Below, piece after piece: positions 1 through 10,444 of a stretch of 64,000 nucleotides of DNA. A program made the translations under genes and the position numbers. Under the pieces are notes generated by a model. The model did no database searches and was not told where the DNA came from. It saw nothing but the letters and a program-made list of their open reading frames with translations. This DNA comes from Platycnemis pennipes (lineage: Eukaryota > Arthropoda > Insecta > Odonata > Platycnemididae). How positions within the stretch are numbered: position 1 is the first letter of the stretch; the number at the start of each line of letters is the position of its first letter. Location of the stretch: contig OW121852.1 in NCBI GenBank assembly GCA_933228895.1, positions 54,354,872 through 54,418,871 on the forward strand. The letters run 5' to 3'.

Positions 1-1553
1 GTTGTGAGTAGTATTGCGTCATTGTCATGTTTGAAGATGCAGTAGATCTTTAAACCTTCCAATTAATTATGGCTGATTATGTGGCAAATGTTCGTGTACA
101 TTGTAAAAACAATAGTCAAGAATATTGAGAAGAGAAGGGGATGTGACAGCTGCCTCATTAACACAGTGAATAAAATTGTTATCAGTAGTTAACTATTTTT
201 TTAAGTACTCAGCCATGCATTTTTTATTAATGCATCACTCCAAATTGAGACCCATTGGTGATTTTTGCAACAAAAATCTATGCTGTTGATATAAGCTCTC
301 TGAGAGTTGATTCATTTGAATGGAAAAATGGTACGAATGTTTGTGGTATTGTCAAATTGTTCATTTCAGCATTTAAGTTGCCTCTTGTCTCAGAAAATAA
401 GAATACATTTCAATTGTCTTAGCTTTGCCATATTTTGCATTGTTTTTGTTGTGTGTATAATTTCTTAACTCAAACACCTTAAACACAGCCCACATAATAC
501 ATGCCCCTTGAACACGACCTTAAGGAATTAATGGTGGCTGACCATGAAATGCCTGCAAATCCTTATTGGGATGTTGGGACTTTCAGTATTTGTACTCACT
601 ATACAGTCACAGTACTCTAGTACAGCTAGGAAACTGTGGGGTGTGCATTGACATTTTCTCGGGATATTATTTCTTATGAAACGTGTTGAATCTAACTTGT
701 ATTACTCAATGCTCTTAATATATAATAATATTTTTTGTGTTCACTATTGATCCAAATGGCATGTGATAGTATGTTGAATTAAAAACTTCGTAAGATGAAA
801 TACTTATTGAAGTGGCAAGTATTGATTGTTATTATGAATTGTGTGCAAGTATGCACTCATTAATGAATGCTTACTCCATCAAACTTAGAATGAAATGAAT
901 ATTATGTGTAATCTAAGTGTATTCAATCAAGTTTTTCTTTGGTTGTCAACTTCAAATGAGGTGCTTGTAACAGTCTCATTTTTAAGATATAATTTTTTGT
1001 GGAATCAATGTTATAAGAAACAAAGGTTAAATTGATTTTGCAGTGGTTGGTAGGGTTGTGAATGAACTTTACAAAATCAATTTTCTTTCAATTAATTCCA
1101 CTTAAGATATGCACAAAGAATATCCTAGTAATGTAGTTACTTGACACGGAAGTGACTTCTATGATGGTTGAAATTTTTCTTGCATTCATTTTGTCGGAAT
1201 CTGTAATAACTATATTGCTAGGAAAGGTAGTTTGGGCAACTTAGCCTGGGAGCTACTGAATGCAAAATATTTGATCAATAGTGTGCTTATCTGAGATTCT
1301 CTTTTGGCATGTGTAGTATGTGGAAATGGAATAATTGAGTTGTGATTGCTTCTTAATCATTTAACCACACATGTTGGTTGACCACAACTGATCAGCTCAC
1401 CAAAACTTCTTTGTGGAGGTAAAGACATGAGTAGTAACCTAGTTGTATGTACCAGAAAGGTGAGAATGTACAGGCATTATAGGTATTAGGCCATTCTATA
1501 ATTGTGTCCATGCATCGCAAATATCTTAAAAGGCTGTTTTAATTGGTATATTT
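1..1553. other. AT-rich non-coding stretch
   Basis: I see no open frame, repeat end or RNA gene here. The sequence is AT-rich and has the texture of an intron or long 3' untranslated region. It could belong to a gene whose coding part lies left of the window, but nothing in the window proves this. Confidence 0.4.
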
Positions 1554-1725
1554 TTTGTGAAATTTCTTGTATAAATGCTTGTGTGAGGAAAATTGTACCA
1601 GGTAAAGTGGCAAATTGTGTGAATGACTGAACGGAAAATAGAACCAGTTCTAATTCCATTCAGACAGACATACAATTTCCTTCAGTTTCATGCATTCGTT
1701 TGTACAAAACATCGAATTGTACAAG
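1554..1725 (-). repeat. Decayed PIF/Harbinger-type MITE fragment (family A, copy 1)
   Basis: Read on the - strand, this stretch matches the interior of the two family A elements further right (3270-3467 and 4752-5178). It shares the GGAATTAGAAC, TTCTATTTTCCGTTCAG and GCCACTTTAC-type blocks. Neither terminal inverted repeat is intact, so this is an eroded fragment. It is useful because it shows the uninterrupted GGAATTAGAAC site into which a second element has inserted in copy 3. Confidence 0.6.
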
Positions 1726-3266
1726 TCTTGAGAAGCATGTAGGAGGGGGTGGATCCATAGGTGTTTGGTGTGGTTAAAGCTCATTTATGCATTGCAAGAT
1801 AAACTTATCCTAAAAGAGTTGCCTCTTGTAACCTCTGTTATTTTTTGTAGGCAAATGTCTTTTTTACTCTAGCCGAGCAATTAATTGTGGTTTTTTAATT
1901 TGGGCCAGCCTGGACAAAATTGCTAAAGAAGGTTGGGGAATATAATGCTGGAGTGATTATCTCACGTTTTCTGACTGCATAGATTTATGCACATTTGGTA
2001 TCCTCAGCACAAGTGAAATGAGGACTTCCTTATGTGTTTATGGATAAACAAAGAACTGCCTTTGAAGCTTGAAGCCATAACATATCTACAATTTTACATC
2101 TGGTTACTGAATTTTCCTTCGATAGGACTTAATTTTACATTGCAGTCGAGACTTCTTTGCTAGTGTTAATCTTAACTACTATAGCACCTCCCCTAAGGTC
2201 GGCTGTGTCACACTTGGCAATTGCTTGTGTGGATAGCCTTAAGGTGGATTTATTCTCAAGTTTAACTCTCCATAGTGGGCTTAGATTTCGATGTGAATCT
2301 GTTCAGGACTTTCTGATCACCCATTCCAGAGTATTTTTTTACTCTGTGGAGCAATTGATGTGCGTTATAATTTTTATTTTCACTGAATACTATGGAATGT
2401 AGCACAATGTGGGCAGCCATCCCTTGAATCAGATTGACCTTTGCATCCTCGTCCAGTATACTTTGTAATAATTTTAACTAATATTGTGATATACCCAAGT
2501 AGCTTACCATATTGGCCCAATGTGGTAGGCTACGTGGATACCTTCATTTTAGTTGCCTATGGGTGAATATCTACTTCCGATATCAAAAGGTGGGTAAGAG
2601 AGATAGATGTTCACGTTCATGATTTTTTACTTCGGACATGGAAATGTAATTCAAATTTATGCCATTTCTATAATGTTCTAATGCGCCATGTAAGTGGGGT
2701 TAAGGTCCCTCAATAATTCTCCGGGTAGTTTCCTATGTATTTGTTCGCTTGTCATCGAGCACGTCTTGGATTGGAAAGTAGTGGGTGCAACCGAGGTCGT
2801 ATTGCTTCAGCGGTAGAGATAGTGCTAATCTGATTCTTGCGAAAAGGCATCGCTAAGAACGAGGCGAGCAATGCAAATGAGAAGTGTAGCTGAAAGGCTT
2901 AGGGTCCGAAGACTTAACGTTTCGGAAGTAAAATAAAGAGGTAACTTCGAAGGTCATCTCCATGCGGCAAAAAGAAACGGCAATGCTTGAATATGAACGC
3001 ATGTTGAAGAGCCTTCCGTGGTAGTGCGGATACGTTGGTTATTCCCGAAAATCCTCTCCTCGTTGCGGAGTATGATCCAATGCCGGAATGTTATTTTTTT
3101 TTTAATTCCAGTAGTATTCCTTCTCGTTTCCCACAATTCTAAAACTAGACTATCCGGAGCGGGTGTGCGGTCTAGAGGATTGAGCACGGGCCCGTGCTCA
3201 ACCCTGGGGCGCCGTGCGAATGGAAAAATATTTTTTAATTCTGGGATTGACAACTTGCTCTATGTC
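1726..3266. other. Non-coding stretch without recognised features
   Basis: Short open frames such as 2157-2402 have no recognisable motifs and look like chance frames. Around 2740-3240 the base composition rises in GC and includes an inverted stretch at 3183-3202 (GAGCACGGGCCCGTGCTC), but no repeat ends or exons could be defined. Confidence 0.35.
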
Positions 3267-3269
3267 TAA

Positions 3270-3467
3270 AGGCCGTTTTACACGGTGCAATTTTTTGTAC
3301 AAACTGATGTATGAAACTGAACGAAATCGCATGTTTGTCTGGGTGGAATTAGACCATTCTATTTTCCGTTCAGTCATTCGCACAAGCGTTCACAATTTGC
3401 CGCTTTACACAGCACATTTTCCCTCATACTAGAAATGGTACAAAAAATGTATTGTGTAAAACGACCT
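3270..3467 (+). mobile_element. PIF/Harbinger-type MITE (family A, copy 2)
   Basis: This is a 198-bp non-autonomous element with terminal inverted repeats starting AGGCCGTTTTACAC and ending GTGTAAAACGACCT. It is flanked by TAA on the left and TGA on the right, a one-base decay of a three-base TAA duplication. TWA target duplications are typical of the PIF/Harbinger superfamily. The interior has no coding capacity and is itself largely foldback. It keeps the uninterrupted GGAATTAGACC region that is split in copy 3. Confidence 0.7.
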
Positions 3468-3710
3468 TGACAAGCTAATTTACTATTGCGATTAGCGAAT
3501 ATGTGTTAAAACAGGATTTGACTGTCTCTCAGGGTAAACGTTTTGTCTTAAGTCCTGATTGAGAATCAATTATATTTTTGGAATTATCTTGAGGTGTTCC
3601 TTTTCAATGGCACATGTAAATTCACGCCTCGTCCCTTTTGATGTTGGATTGGTGTGGTGGCTAAGAGAATTGCCTGCCTTCCTATCATGATCATGGAGGT
3701 TTTTTCCTTG

Positions 3711-3955
3711 CAGCGGCGTCGGAAGGGGGGCATTTGCCCCGGGCCCTTGAGAAATGAGTCTTCATTAATAAAAATTAAATTTCACTTGTATCCAGCTTGC
3801 CTCTTCCCTCCTGACGCATATTCTACCAGCTTCATATGCACTTTTAGCGGAATTCTAGTCTCTACCCCACCCTATCCGCAAAAAATGCGGGCCCTTTTCT
3901 TAAGAGCCCTTTTCAAGGTTGGCCCTTCCCAGCGAAAATAGTTCCGACGCCCCTG
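3711..3955 (+). mobile_element. hAT-type MITE with perfect 8-bp target duplication
   Basis: This 245-bp element begins CAGCGGCGTCGGAAG and ends TTCCGACGCCCCTG. The ends are inverted repeats of each other with one mismatch. It is flanked on both sides by the identical 8-mer TTTCCTTG (3703-3710 and 3956-3963). An 8-bp duplication with CAG...CTG ends is the hallmark of the hAT superfamily. There is no transposase, so the element is non-autonomous. The open frame crossing it is incidental. Confidence 0.85.
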
Positions 3956-4284
3956 TTTCCTTGTCATGATCTCTCGAGTGTGGAATGTCGAAGAATGCTT
4001 GAGTTCTGTGTGTAGAGAACTCTTTTAGTATTCTGTTGGATATGACGTAATAATGTGTACTCCTTGGCCTTGCCTTTCGTTGAGAATATTTTAATGCCGA
4101 CGCCGGATTACGACCCACCCTTCCTCCTTCAGGAAAAATTCTGCCTAACCCGCCTATTCCAAATGGTCGTAGCTGTTAGCCACTTCCAACCTTCCCTCTG
4201 TTATTTTTTTAGCTCTCTTTCTGGCAATAACCAAACGCTGCTTGCTAGGGTAATATTTACCGAAGGTTTTTTCACGCTTCAAAA

Positions 4285-4298
4285 GTGACTATAGTCAC
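4285..4298. repeat. 14-bp perfect palindrome GTGACTATAGTCAC
   Basis: The self-complementary 14-mer is followed by further GTGACTATAG units up to about 4330, making a small cluster of TATAGT-rich palindromic repeats. No function is evident. Confidence 0.6.
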
Positions 4299-4751
4299 TT
4301 ATAGTATAGTGACTATAGTAGTAGTAACTATAAAATATATTTTCAGAGTTAAATTGATTTTTGGCCATTATTTGATTCCCCTCCATTTAAGGTTCTTGGC
4401 AGGTAGAGCGGCATTCGTTTCCATGGTTTCAACCATCACCGTATCGACGGAAATTACATCCATTTAATGGATATGGCCTCGGCATTCGTGCCAGTTACCC
4501 TTAAGCCTGTCGCTGACTGTATCTTCAATAAAGATCAGTCACTACAGTAATAATTACGTTCAGATGTATAATGTCACAGGTGTGAACTCATGGTCGCAGA
4601 TATGGTTTGGATGGGCCATGGAAATTATCGCAAAACATCTCGTTTAACATGTAATATAAGTTTATCACCTAATGTGATTTATAAACTTTTAGAAACTCCA
4701 AAAATCGGAAGATAATGTCCACAATATTGGCACTCGAGAATCTTTGCATAA

Positions 4752-5178
4752 AGGCCGCTTTACACGATACAATTTTTGCACAATTTCTTGTACAAACTCT
4801 TGTATAGACTGAACGAAATTGTATGTTTGTCTGAATGGAATTAAGCCGAGTATACACGATGCATTTACCCGCGCAAGTCGTTGATGGACAGATGCGTGGA
4901 CGACTACAAATTGCTCGCACAAATTCACCAAAATAGAACGGGCTATTCTCTGTCCACGCATTTGCGCAATTTTAGGTGTTTACACGGTACAATTTTGATG
5001 GTGAATGTGTTCACGCATCTACCCGCGCGTGTAAATGCATCGTGTAAACTCGGCTTTAGAACACGTTCTATTTCCCATTCAGACAATCGCACAAGTTTTC
5101 GTACAATTTGCCGCTTTACACGGTACAATTTCCTCATGCAAGAGTTTGTACAGAAAATTGTATCGTGTAAAGCGGCCT
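4752..5178 (+). mobile_element. PIF/Harbinger-type MITE (family A, copy 3), carrier of a nested element
   Basis: This 427-bp element has perfect terminal inverted repeats of about 25 bp (AGGCCGCTTTACACGATACA at the left, its complement at the right). It is flanked by identical TAA triplets at 4749-4751 and 5179-5181. The three-base TAA duplication and the lack of coding capacity fit a PIF/Harbinger-type MITE. The interior is interrupted by a second element at 4844-5055. Without that insert the element would be about 212 bp, close to the 198 bp of copy 2. Confidence 0.85.
4844..5055 (+). mobile_element. Nested PIF/Harbinger-type MITE (family B) inside family A copy 3
   Basis: This 212-bp element starts AGCCGAGTATACACGATGCA and ends with the near complement TGCATCGTGTAAACTCGGCT. 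It is flanked by TTA at 4841-4843 and 5056-5058. The undisturbed target is visible in the other two family A copies as GGAATTAGA, which confirms the boundaries and the TTA duplication. The start motif and TWA preference resemble the host element, so both may have used related transposases. There is no coding capacity. Confidence 0.85.
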
Positions 5179-5181
5179 TAA

Positions 5182-5551
5182 CAGTGTTAAATAGTAATTT
5201 ATTTAGGTTCATTGTACTCCAGCTATCTACGACAACCTGTATGTCCATTTACTAAAAGTCATTTGTCCAGTTAGTAGTTCTCTAGTAATAACCTTACTTT
5301 CATTTGTGCCTTGAAAATTAATGCTATGTACCTTTCAGATGTTGATGAGGCATTTGAAAGTGACGCCATAAACTTAGGCGATCGTCGCCGTGCGAACAGA
5401 AACACGAGAAACACGATGGCGACATTGCGATTGGCCCTGTTGAGAAGTTGCTAAATTAACCTGGGTATGTCCGTGTTGATTCTAATTTAACACCTATATG
5501 AATTTACACAATGCAAAGTTAAGTCATTAATATCTTCTAAGATGCACTGTG
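5182..5551 (+). promoter_or_regulatory. Likely Rpp20 promoter and 5' untranslated region
   Basis: The 370 bp before the Rpp20 start include a CpG-richer patch at about 5370-5450. This has an inverted CCAAT-type box (CGATTGGCC near 5430) and a YY1-like ATGGCGAC. No TATA box is obvious, which fits a housekeeping gene. An alternative reading is that a good acceptor (CTTTCAG, ending at 5338) begins the last exon of an upstream gene, since a frame stays open for about 38 codons to a TAA near 5454. I cannot decide between these. Confidence 0.4.
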
Positions 5552-8500
5552 ATGGCCGATGACGCTAAAGAAATACTCGAGGTGACCAACACTAAGGAAA
5601 AACTAACTCCAAATTATGCTTTGAAAAAGCGTTTACCCCCTCGACTGCCTCGTAAGAAGAACGAGATATATGCGACAAGGAAATCACCTTTTAAGGTAGT
5701 AAATAATTGTATTTGTTCTGGTATGTTCAAGTGTGCTGACGTTAGTTGCAAGTGCTATTGATGCGCAAATATTGCGGTAGTTGTGACTTAGTTCTTGAAG
5801 TGTTTACTTGATTTTTTGAGTATCTCTTTTGACGGTATATGTGCCCGCACTCGCCGAATCTCTGTTGACTGTACATACTAGCTCTGAGACGTTGGTGGTG
5901 AGTTTCTTTTTAACTTCTTATTTAGGCGCAGTTGTCTCGCTGCGAAAAACTCTTGCAAGAAGGTGAGTCCGAAATTATAATTCACGGTCTCGGGGCGGCA
6001 GTGGTTGTCGCTGTGAATTTGGCTCTTCAACTGCGAGACCTTTTTCAGCAAACATTGGATGTAGATGTCCACACAGACACAGTCCACATAATTGGTACGT
6101 GGAAATTTTTCCTAAGTAATTGCAAAAGAATTTGTATTTGCTTTTCTGGTAAGATTTGTGATTTACTGTTGTTTTTTTAAAATTTATTATGATTAAGAAA
6201 TTCTGTGGGCCATAGCCGCTGATTTTAATGAGTTAAGACCTGTAACGCCCTGAAGGTTAGTCCTGAAAAAGAATCTTGTATCTCAGGAAAGTAATTGATG
6301 AATTTGCATTGGTGATTCAAGTAATGGACACATTTCGGATGGCAATTCGTCAATAGAGTAGTGAAGGCCTCTAGAATGGAACAACATGGGCGTTTTGCTA
6401 GCAATATAAACGCAGTCGATTGGAAGTTGAACAGTGGCCCACAAACTTGACTACCTACTGGGTGAAATGCTTCCTGAAATGAATGTGATGCCATGAGTTA
6501 TCACATGGCTACGGAAATAAGTTTCCTCTCTGCATATAGGGGATAGATTGGAGATTATGTATTTGTGGTAAATGAACTGATGCAAACTCTTCTTGGTAAA
6601 TCTTTCGGCAGAGAGATTGTACTTCACTCACTCAGTGATTCGACCCGAAGGCTGGTCTTTGATAGGTGAGAGTAAGCTCACCCCGTACTAAGCCAATGGC
6701 GCGTGAAATTCACACATTCAGGTTAGGGGGGCCAGTTCCTTTCCCTGGGCCACCTGCGATTTCCTGCGAAGTTTTGACCCGCTGAAAATCGAATCGCGAA
6801 AGGCTCTTGCCCGGGATTTGAACCCGGGACCCTCCGGTCAGTAGCTCATTGCTCTACTCACTAGGCCTCCACGACCACCAGATTGTACTTGTGCAGGGCC
6901 ATACCATGTCAATTTTGACATCACAATATTTGAATTTATCTATGGGTTATCTTCAAATCATTACTGACTCTCATCCCAATCCACTTACTTGTACTGGGCA
7001 TACTGTGTTGATAGATTTTTATTACAGCACAATCTGCACTTTTGTGTACCTTGCTCATTTTGCAATTGAAATTATCTAGATTGGATCTGTATGCTTCCTG
7101 CAGGCATGAAATTTGATCCTTTCAGAGAAAAATAATGCATCCCTTATACTTTTTTTTTGTTGAACCAATTCATTGGGATGCATTCAGTAAATTCCATTCC
7201 CCTCTAATCATTTCCTCAAGTAGTTCAAAGCAAATTCGAAGTGTGCTTAATTTTCTTTCATCGCGGAACACACAAGTGAGTCAAATAAAACAAATGTAAA
7301 TTCGAATTCACTGAATTATAAAATCTGATTCTTGGAATAGTTAGTAATCATTGCTTTATGAATATATTGTTCCAAGTTGTGGGGATGGAATAAAGGGTTG
7401 TTAACTAGGATTTATTTTTATTGAAAATTAAAATCTTAACTGCCCAGTGGATTGGTTGATTGTCAAGCATTTAGCTTCCTTTGGTTGTATTCTCGTCACT
7501 TTTATTATGGGCTGAGATCCCCACCAAAACTGAATAGGATATTTGCCCCATCTATATCCATTGTGAATGGAATCAGTGGGAATTTAATACCTAGATCTAC
7601 AGCAAATATTTTCACTTGAGTAACACAGACCTTTGGCAAAGGTGTGAGGATAATTTGGTTTTCATGGTTAGGTGTTGATGAGTTACCACTTGGGTGAGGT
7701 ATGTTTAATATGATATTGAAGTCAGCTTATTTTGAGATGAATATGCAAGTAGTACTGGCGGTATGTCAGTTACCTTCGTCGATGATAATGGCAATCTCCT
7801 CTGTCCACAAATAGTCACCTATTACCTAATTTGGTCATGTGCTATACAGATTACCCTGACTACAGTTACTGCTACCGTGTAGCTTTCTAGAAATATCTAT
7901 TTAATACCACTTGTGTGTCTGCTTGAAATTGTGCTAAGCTTCAGCTGATTGCTGATACCTTAACACTAGAACCCCTGAACCCACCTTCCTACCTAGAATG
8001 CCTAAGCGGTCATTTGGACCACAGTTGATAAATCGCGAGAACATTGTTTTATTTTTAACACTCTTTAAAGATCATTACAGGAGTTTTATTTTTAGAAAGA
8101 CTTAATAGCTGCACAGAGCGAACTTTCAAATTTAGACCAGTGGGGGGGTATAGGGGGTTGCATTTATTCGAGAAAAAATTATAATAATTTAAATACTTCT
8201 TGATGTAATGGGATGGATAATTTGTGATGAACTATTCCTTAAACATTATCAAAATCAAGAGATGTTAAAAACAATTAAATGAACGAAGTGTGATTTGAAT
8301 TTTTTATTACAGATCTGGGATAAAAATGAATTATTGGGTACCTGAAATCGAAAATAAAATATAAAAATTTTGAAGTTCGTAATGTCATTTTTTTGTTCGT
8401 GATAAATGAATGGTATTTTTATCTGGCGTAAAACTTTATGAGAAGGTAATCATCCTATTAAAATTTTGGACCACATCCTTTGGTCTTCCAAATCCTCCAA

Positions 8501-10057
8501 AAGAAGAATACAAACGATCGAAAAAAATTACCAGTATGACTGCTTCTTTCTTCGTCCTCTGGCTCCTCCGATGAACTTTCAGCTGCTGGAGTAGAGGATT
8601 CCTCGGAGCCACTATCAACTGTGTCTGATCCATCGGTGGTCTCTCCACCAGAGTCTTCTTCCACAATATTGTATAGTTCTCTCAGTATAGACTCTGGGGT
8701 GCACAAACTTTGATTTTCCACCTCTGTGAAGTGCTAGACACAATCACAAGAGAACCTTCCTTGCAACACTTGAAATCACACTGATTATTCAACCCCGATG
8801 CTCGGTCGTGGCGATCCCAAATTTTCCTGATGGGAGATTATGTAAATACAGTCCACTGATGGCTCACAAGCAACAATGTTTTACACTAAGACGCAGTGTA
8901 TAATTTTTATGAACCAGTAAGGGCAAGTGATACTTTGTTCAAATTCATGACAGAGGGTATGTTATCTTCCACGTTTTTTATAAATCAGTACAGGTGTTAC
9001 TTCGTTTGAATGATGGCTTACAAGCGACTACTTCTTTTAATGCAGCGTAACATTTTTATGAGTCAGTTTGACTACTTTGTTTGTATGCGAGAAATATATA
9101 CAGCCTACCTTCACGTGTTGCACCTGCAGTCAAAATGACTGGACAGGTATCCTAGGTGAAGGTGATTTAAAAAAATAACTAATTGACCTATCAAAAAAAT
9201 TTTACACCAACATAATGTCATCATGAAGTTAGGAAAAGTCAGAGAAAGAAATGCTTTACAAAAATAAAGGTGTGGCGGTTATATAAAATCACAACTGCGA
9301 TCAAAATGACCGCACTGGCATTCTGATGATATTTCAAAAACTGCTGGTGATTGATGCTGCTAAGAAATTTTATTCAACATGGCATAGTTAGTGATAGATA
9401 GTCTTTCTACTAGCTACTTTCTACTTCAGTTATAATCTATTCATTGCATATCACACACCCTCGCGGTGGCTTGCAGGGTATCATGTAGATGTAGATATCA
9501 GTTTTCAATCACTATTGATGTTCATGCTTTGATTAGCAACAATTGATGTTTTGCACGAAAGATCTCATGTTTCTCAGTTATTGTCTGTTTTAATGTATGT
9601 ATTTTGTATTGTATGGTTACCTAATCCCATGCACTTACTGATTCCCCAGCAGTAGTGTAGTGGATTTAAAATAGAATCTAGAAATTATTGACTTGAAGAA
9701 TCAATGAAAATAAGCTATTTTAAATGAGCTTAAGTAGCTAGCCAGTTATTGTGAAATCTTTGGATAAATTTATGAATTGATGATTCACTTATGTCTGCTA
9801 GCCACGCACCCTCGTGGTTGCTCACAGTGTATTATGTAGATGTTCACTAATTATTTTTGATAACCATGCCTCTAATCTTTGTCAATTATTTTTTTATAAA
9901 CTGTTTGTAGTTAATGGGAAGTGTTTTGTCTTATTTTTTATGAGAAGACGACTTGGAGCCACAGGATGATGAAACTGAACCTGCGACAAATTCAAGACAG
10001 AATTCTGCTGTCCACATCAGAGTTTTCCGCATTGCACTGGAAAAGCTCTATGTTTGA
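5552..10057 (+). CDS. Rpp20: Ribonuclease P/MRP protein subunit p20 (Rpp20/POP7), three exons
   Basis: The coding sequence is join(5552..5695, 5926..6094, 9945..10057), 426 nt encoding 141 residues; human POP7 has about 140. The product is an Alba-fold protein that pairs with Rpp25 and binds the P3 domain of RNase P and RNase MRP RNA, acting in tRNA 5' maturation and rRNA processing in the nucleus and nucleolus. Exon 1 has the family block RLPPRLPRKKNEIY (about residues 27-40). Exon 2 opens with AQLSRCEKLL and carries the Alba signature EIIIHGLGAAV (64-74). Exon 3 ends with the family C-terminus NSAVHIRVFR. Introns are GT-AG: exon 1 ends AAG before GTAGT, exon 2 ends before GTACGT, and exon 3 follows TATGAG. 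The first in-frame ATG is at 5552. Reading-frame phases (0, then 1) join cleanly. The 3.85 kb second intron carries mobile DNA. Confidence 0.93.
6625..6879 (-). mobile_element. tRNA-derived SINE in Rpp20 intron 2
   Basis: On the - strand the head is tRNA-like, with an A-box region (CCTAGTGAGTAGAG) and a canonical B box (GGTTCAAATCC) near 6820. A tRNA-unrelated body follows, containing the TGGCCCAGGGAAAGGAACTGG region and the tail ACCAGCCTTCGGGTCGAA. An 11-bp direct repeat AGATTGTACTT flanks it at 6614-6624 and 6880-6890, the target duplication expected of LINE-driven retrotransposition. A second copy of the same family lies at 29340-29637. It is not a functional tRNA gene: the cloverleaf is incomplete and the sequence continues into the SINE body. 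Confidence 0.88.
7964..9345 (-). mobile_element. Degenerate piggyBac-like element in Rpp20 intron 2
   Basis: The left edge has TTAA at 7960-7963 followed by CACTAGAACCCC, then TAGAATGCC and GCGGTCATTTGGACC. The same order of blocks (AGAATGCC, then GCGGTCATTTTGATCGCAG) is found in inverted orientation near 9300-9340, and a third GTCATTTTGAC block lies near 9130. TTAA targets and subterminal repeats of this kind are typical of piggyBac elements. The right terminus is too decayed to place exactly. An acidic reading frame in the interior (8458-8721, - strand) may be the transposase N-terminus; the rest of the transposase has been lost. Confidence 0.55.
8458..8721 (-). pseudogene. Possible piggyBac-like transposase N-terminal remnant
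   Basis: The frame encodes 87 residues with a stretch rich in Glu, Asp and Ser (about residues 10-60, including ESILRELYNIVEEDSGGE). Many piggyBac transposases begin with an acidic, low-complexity region of this sort before the catalytic domain. No DDD-domain sequence follows, and the frame ends in low-quality sequence, so at most it is a truncated relic. The call rests mainly on its position between inverted piggyBac-like ends; an unrelated chance frame is possible. Confidence 0.35.
9455..9498 (+). mobile_element. LINE 3' tail fragment ending GTAGATGTAGAT
   Basis: The CACACCCTCGCGGTGGCTTGCAGGG block followed by GTAGATGTAGAT recurs at the 3' end of a LINE family in this window (clearest at 40850-40890, also 18970 and others). 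Only the tail is visible here. A more decayed relative is at 9800-9842. Confidence 0.6.
9798..9842 (+). mobile_element. Decayed LINE 3' tail fragment
   Basis: The sequence CCACGCACCCTCGTGGTTGCTC...TGTAGATG is a diverged copy of the LINE tail seen at 9455 and 40850. It sits about 100 bp before Rpp20 exon 3, inside the intron. Confidence 0.5.
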
Positions 10058-10444
10058 AAAACCATTCCAGATTGAACTTTGACATAGGACTGAAACTGAA
10101 GCAGAATAATTTTCTGAACCTGTTTCCAATTGAGTGTGGAGTCCTTTGGTGAGAGCCGTGTTGTGAGTTCATCACCATTTTTGCTGTGTCGTAATAAGTG
10201 ATGTCAGCAGAATGTTTATCTGTTGATGAATGTTTTGACAAGCCTGCTGCATCAGTGCTGCATCTCTATACATAATTTATAAGGAAACTAGTCTTTTTTG
10301 AAACCAAGTGGGACCATACCGCGTGAGCGGTGGTCCATTATTAGCACAATATCTTCACGCGAGAGGTGTACTGGAGGTGGGCAGGCCCCTCCTCGCCCCT
10401 CTGGCTGCCAGCCTCGCCCCTCTCGCCCACGTCGTCACACTGCA
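10058..10444 (+). promoter_or_regulatory. Rpp20-TMEM203 spacer
   Basis: The 387 nt between the Rpp20 stop and the TMEM203 ATG contain no AATAAA; variants AATAAT (near 10105) and AATAAG (near 10192) occur. The second half turns GC- and C-rich (10370-10440). It may be a short spacer with a promoter for TMEM203, or the intercistronic part of one transcript carrying both frames. Several upstream ATGs occur between 10200 and 10310. Confidence 0.5.

Noticed and set aside
6800..6876. tRNA gene on the - strand
   Set aside because: The A and B boxes are present, but the cloverleaf does not close and the sequence continues into a repeated SINE body with an 11-bp target duplication.
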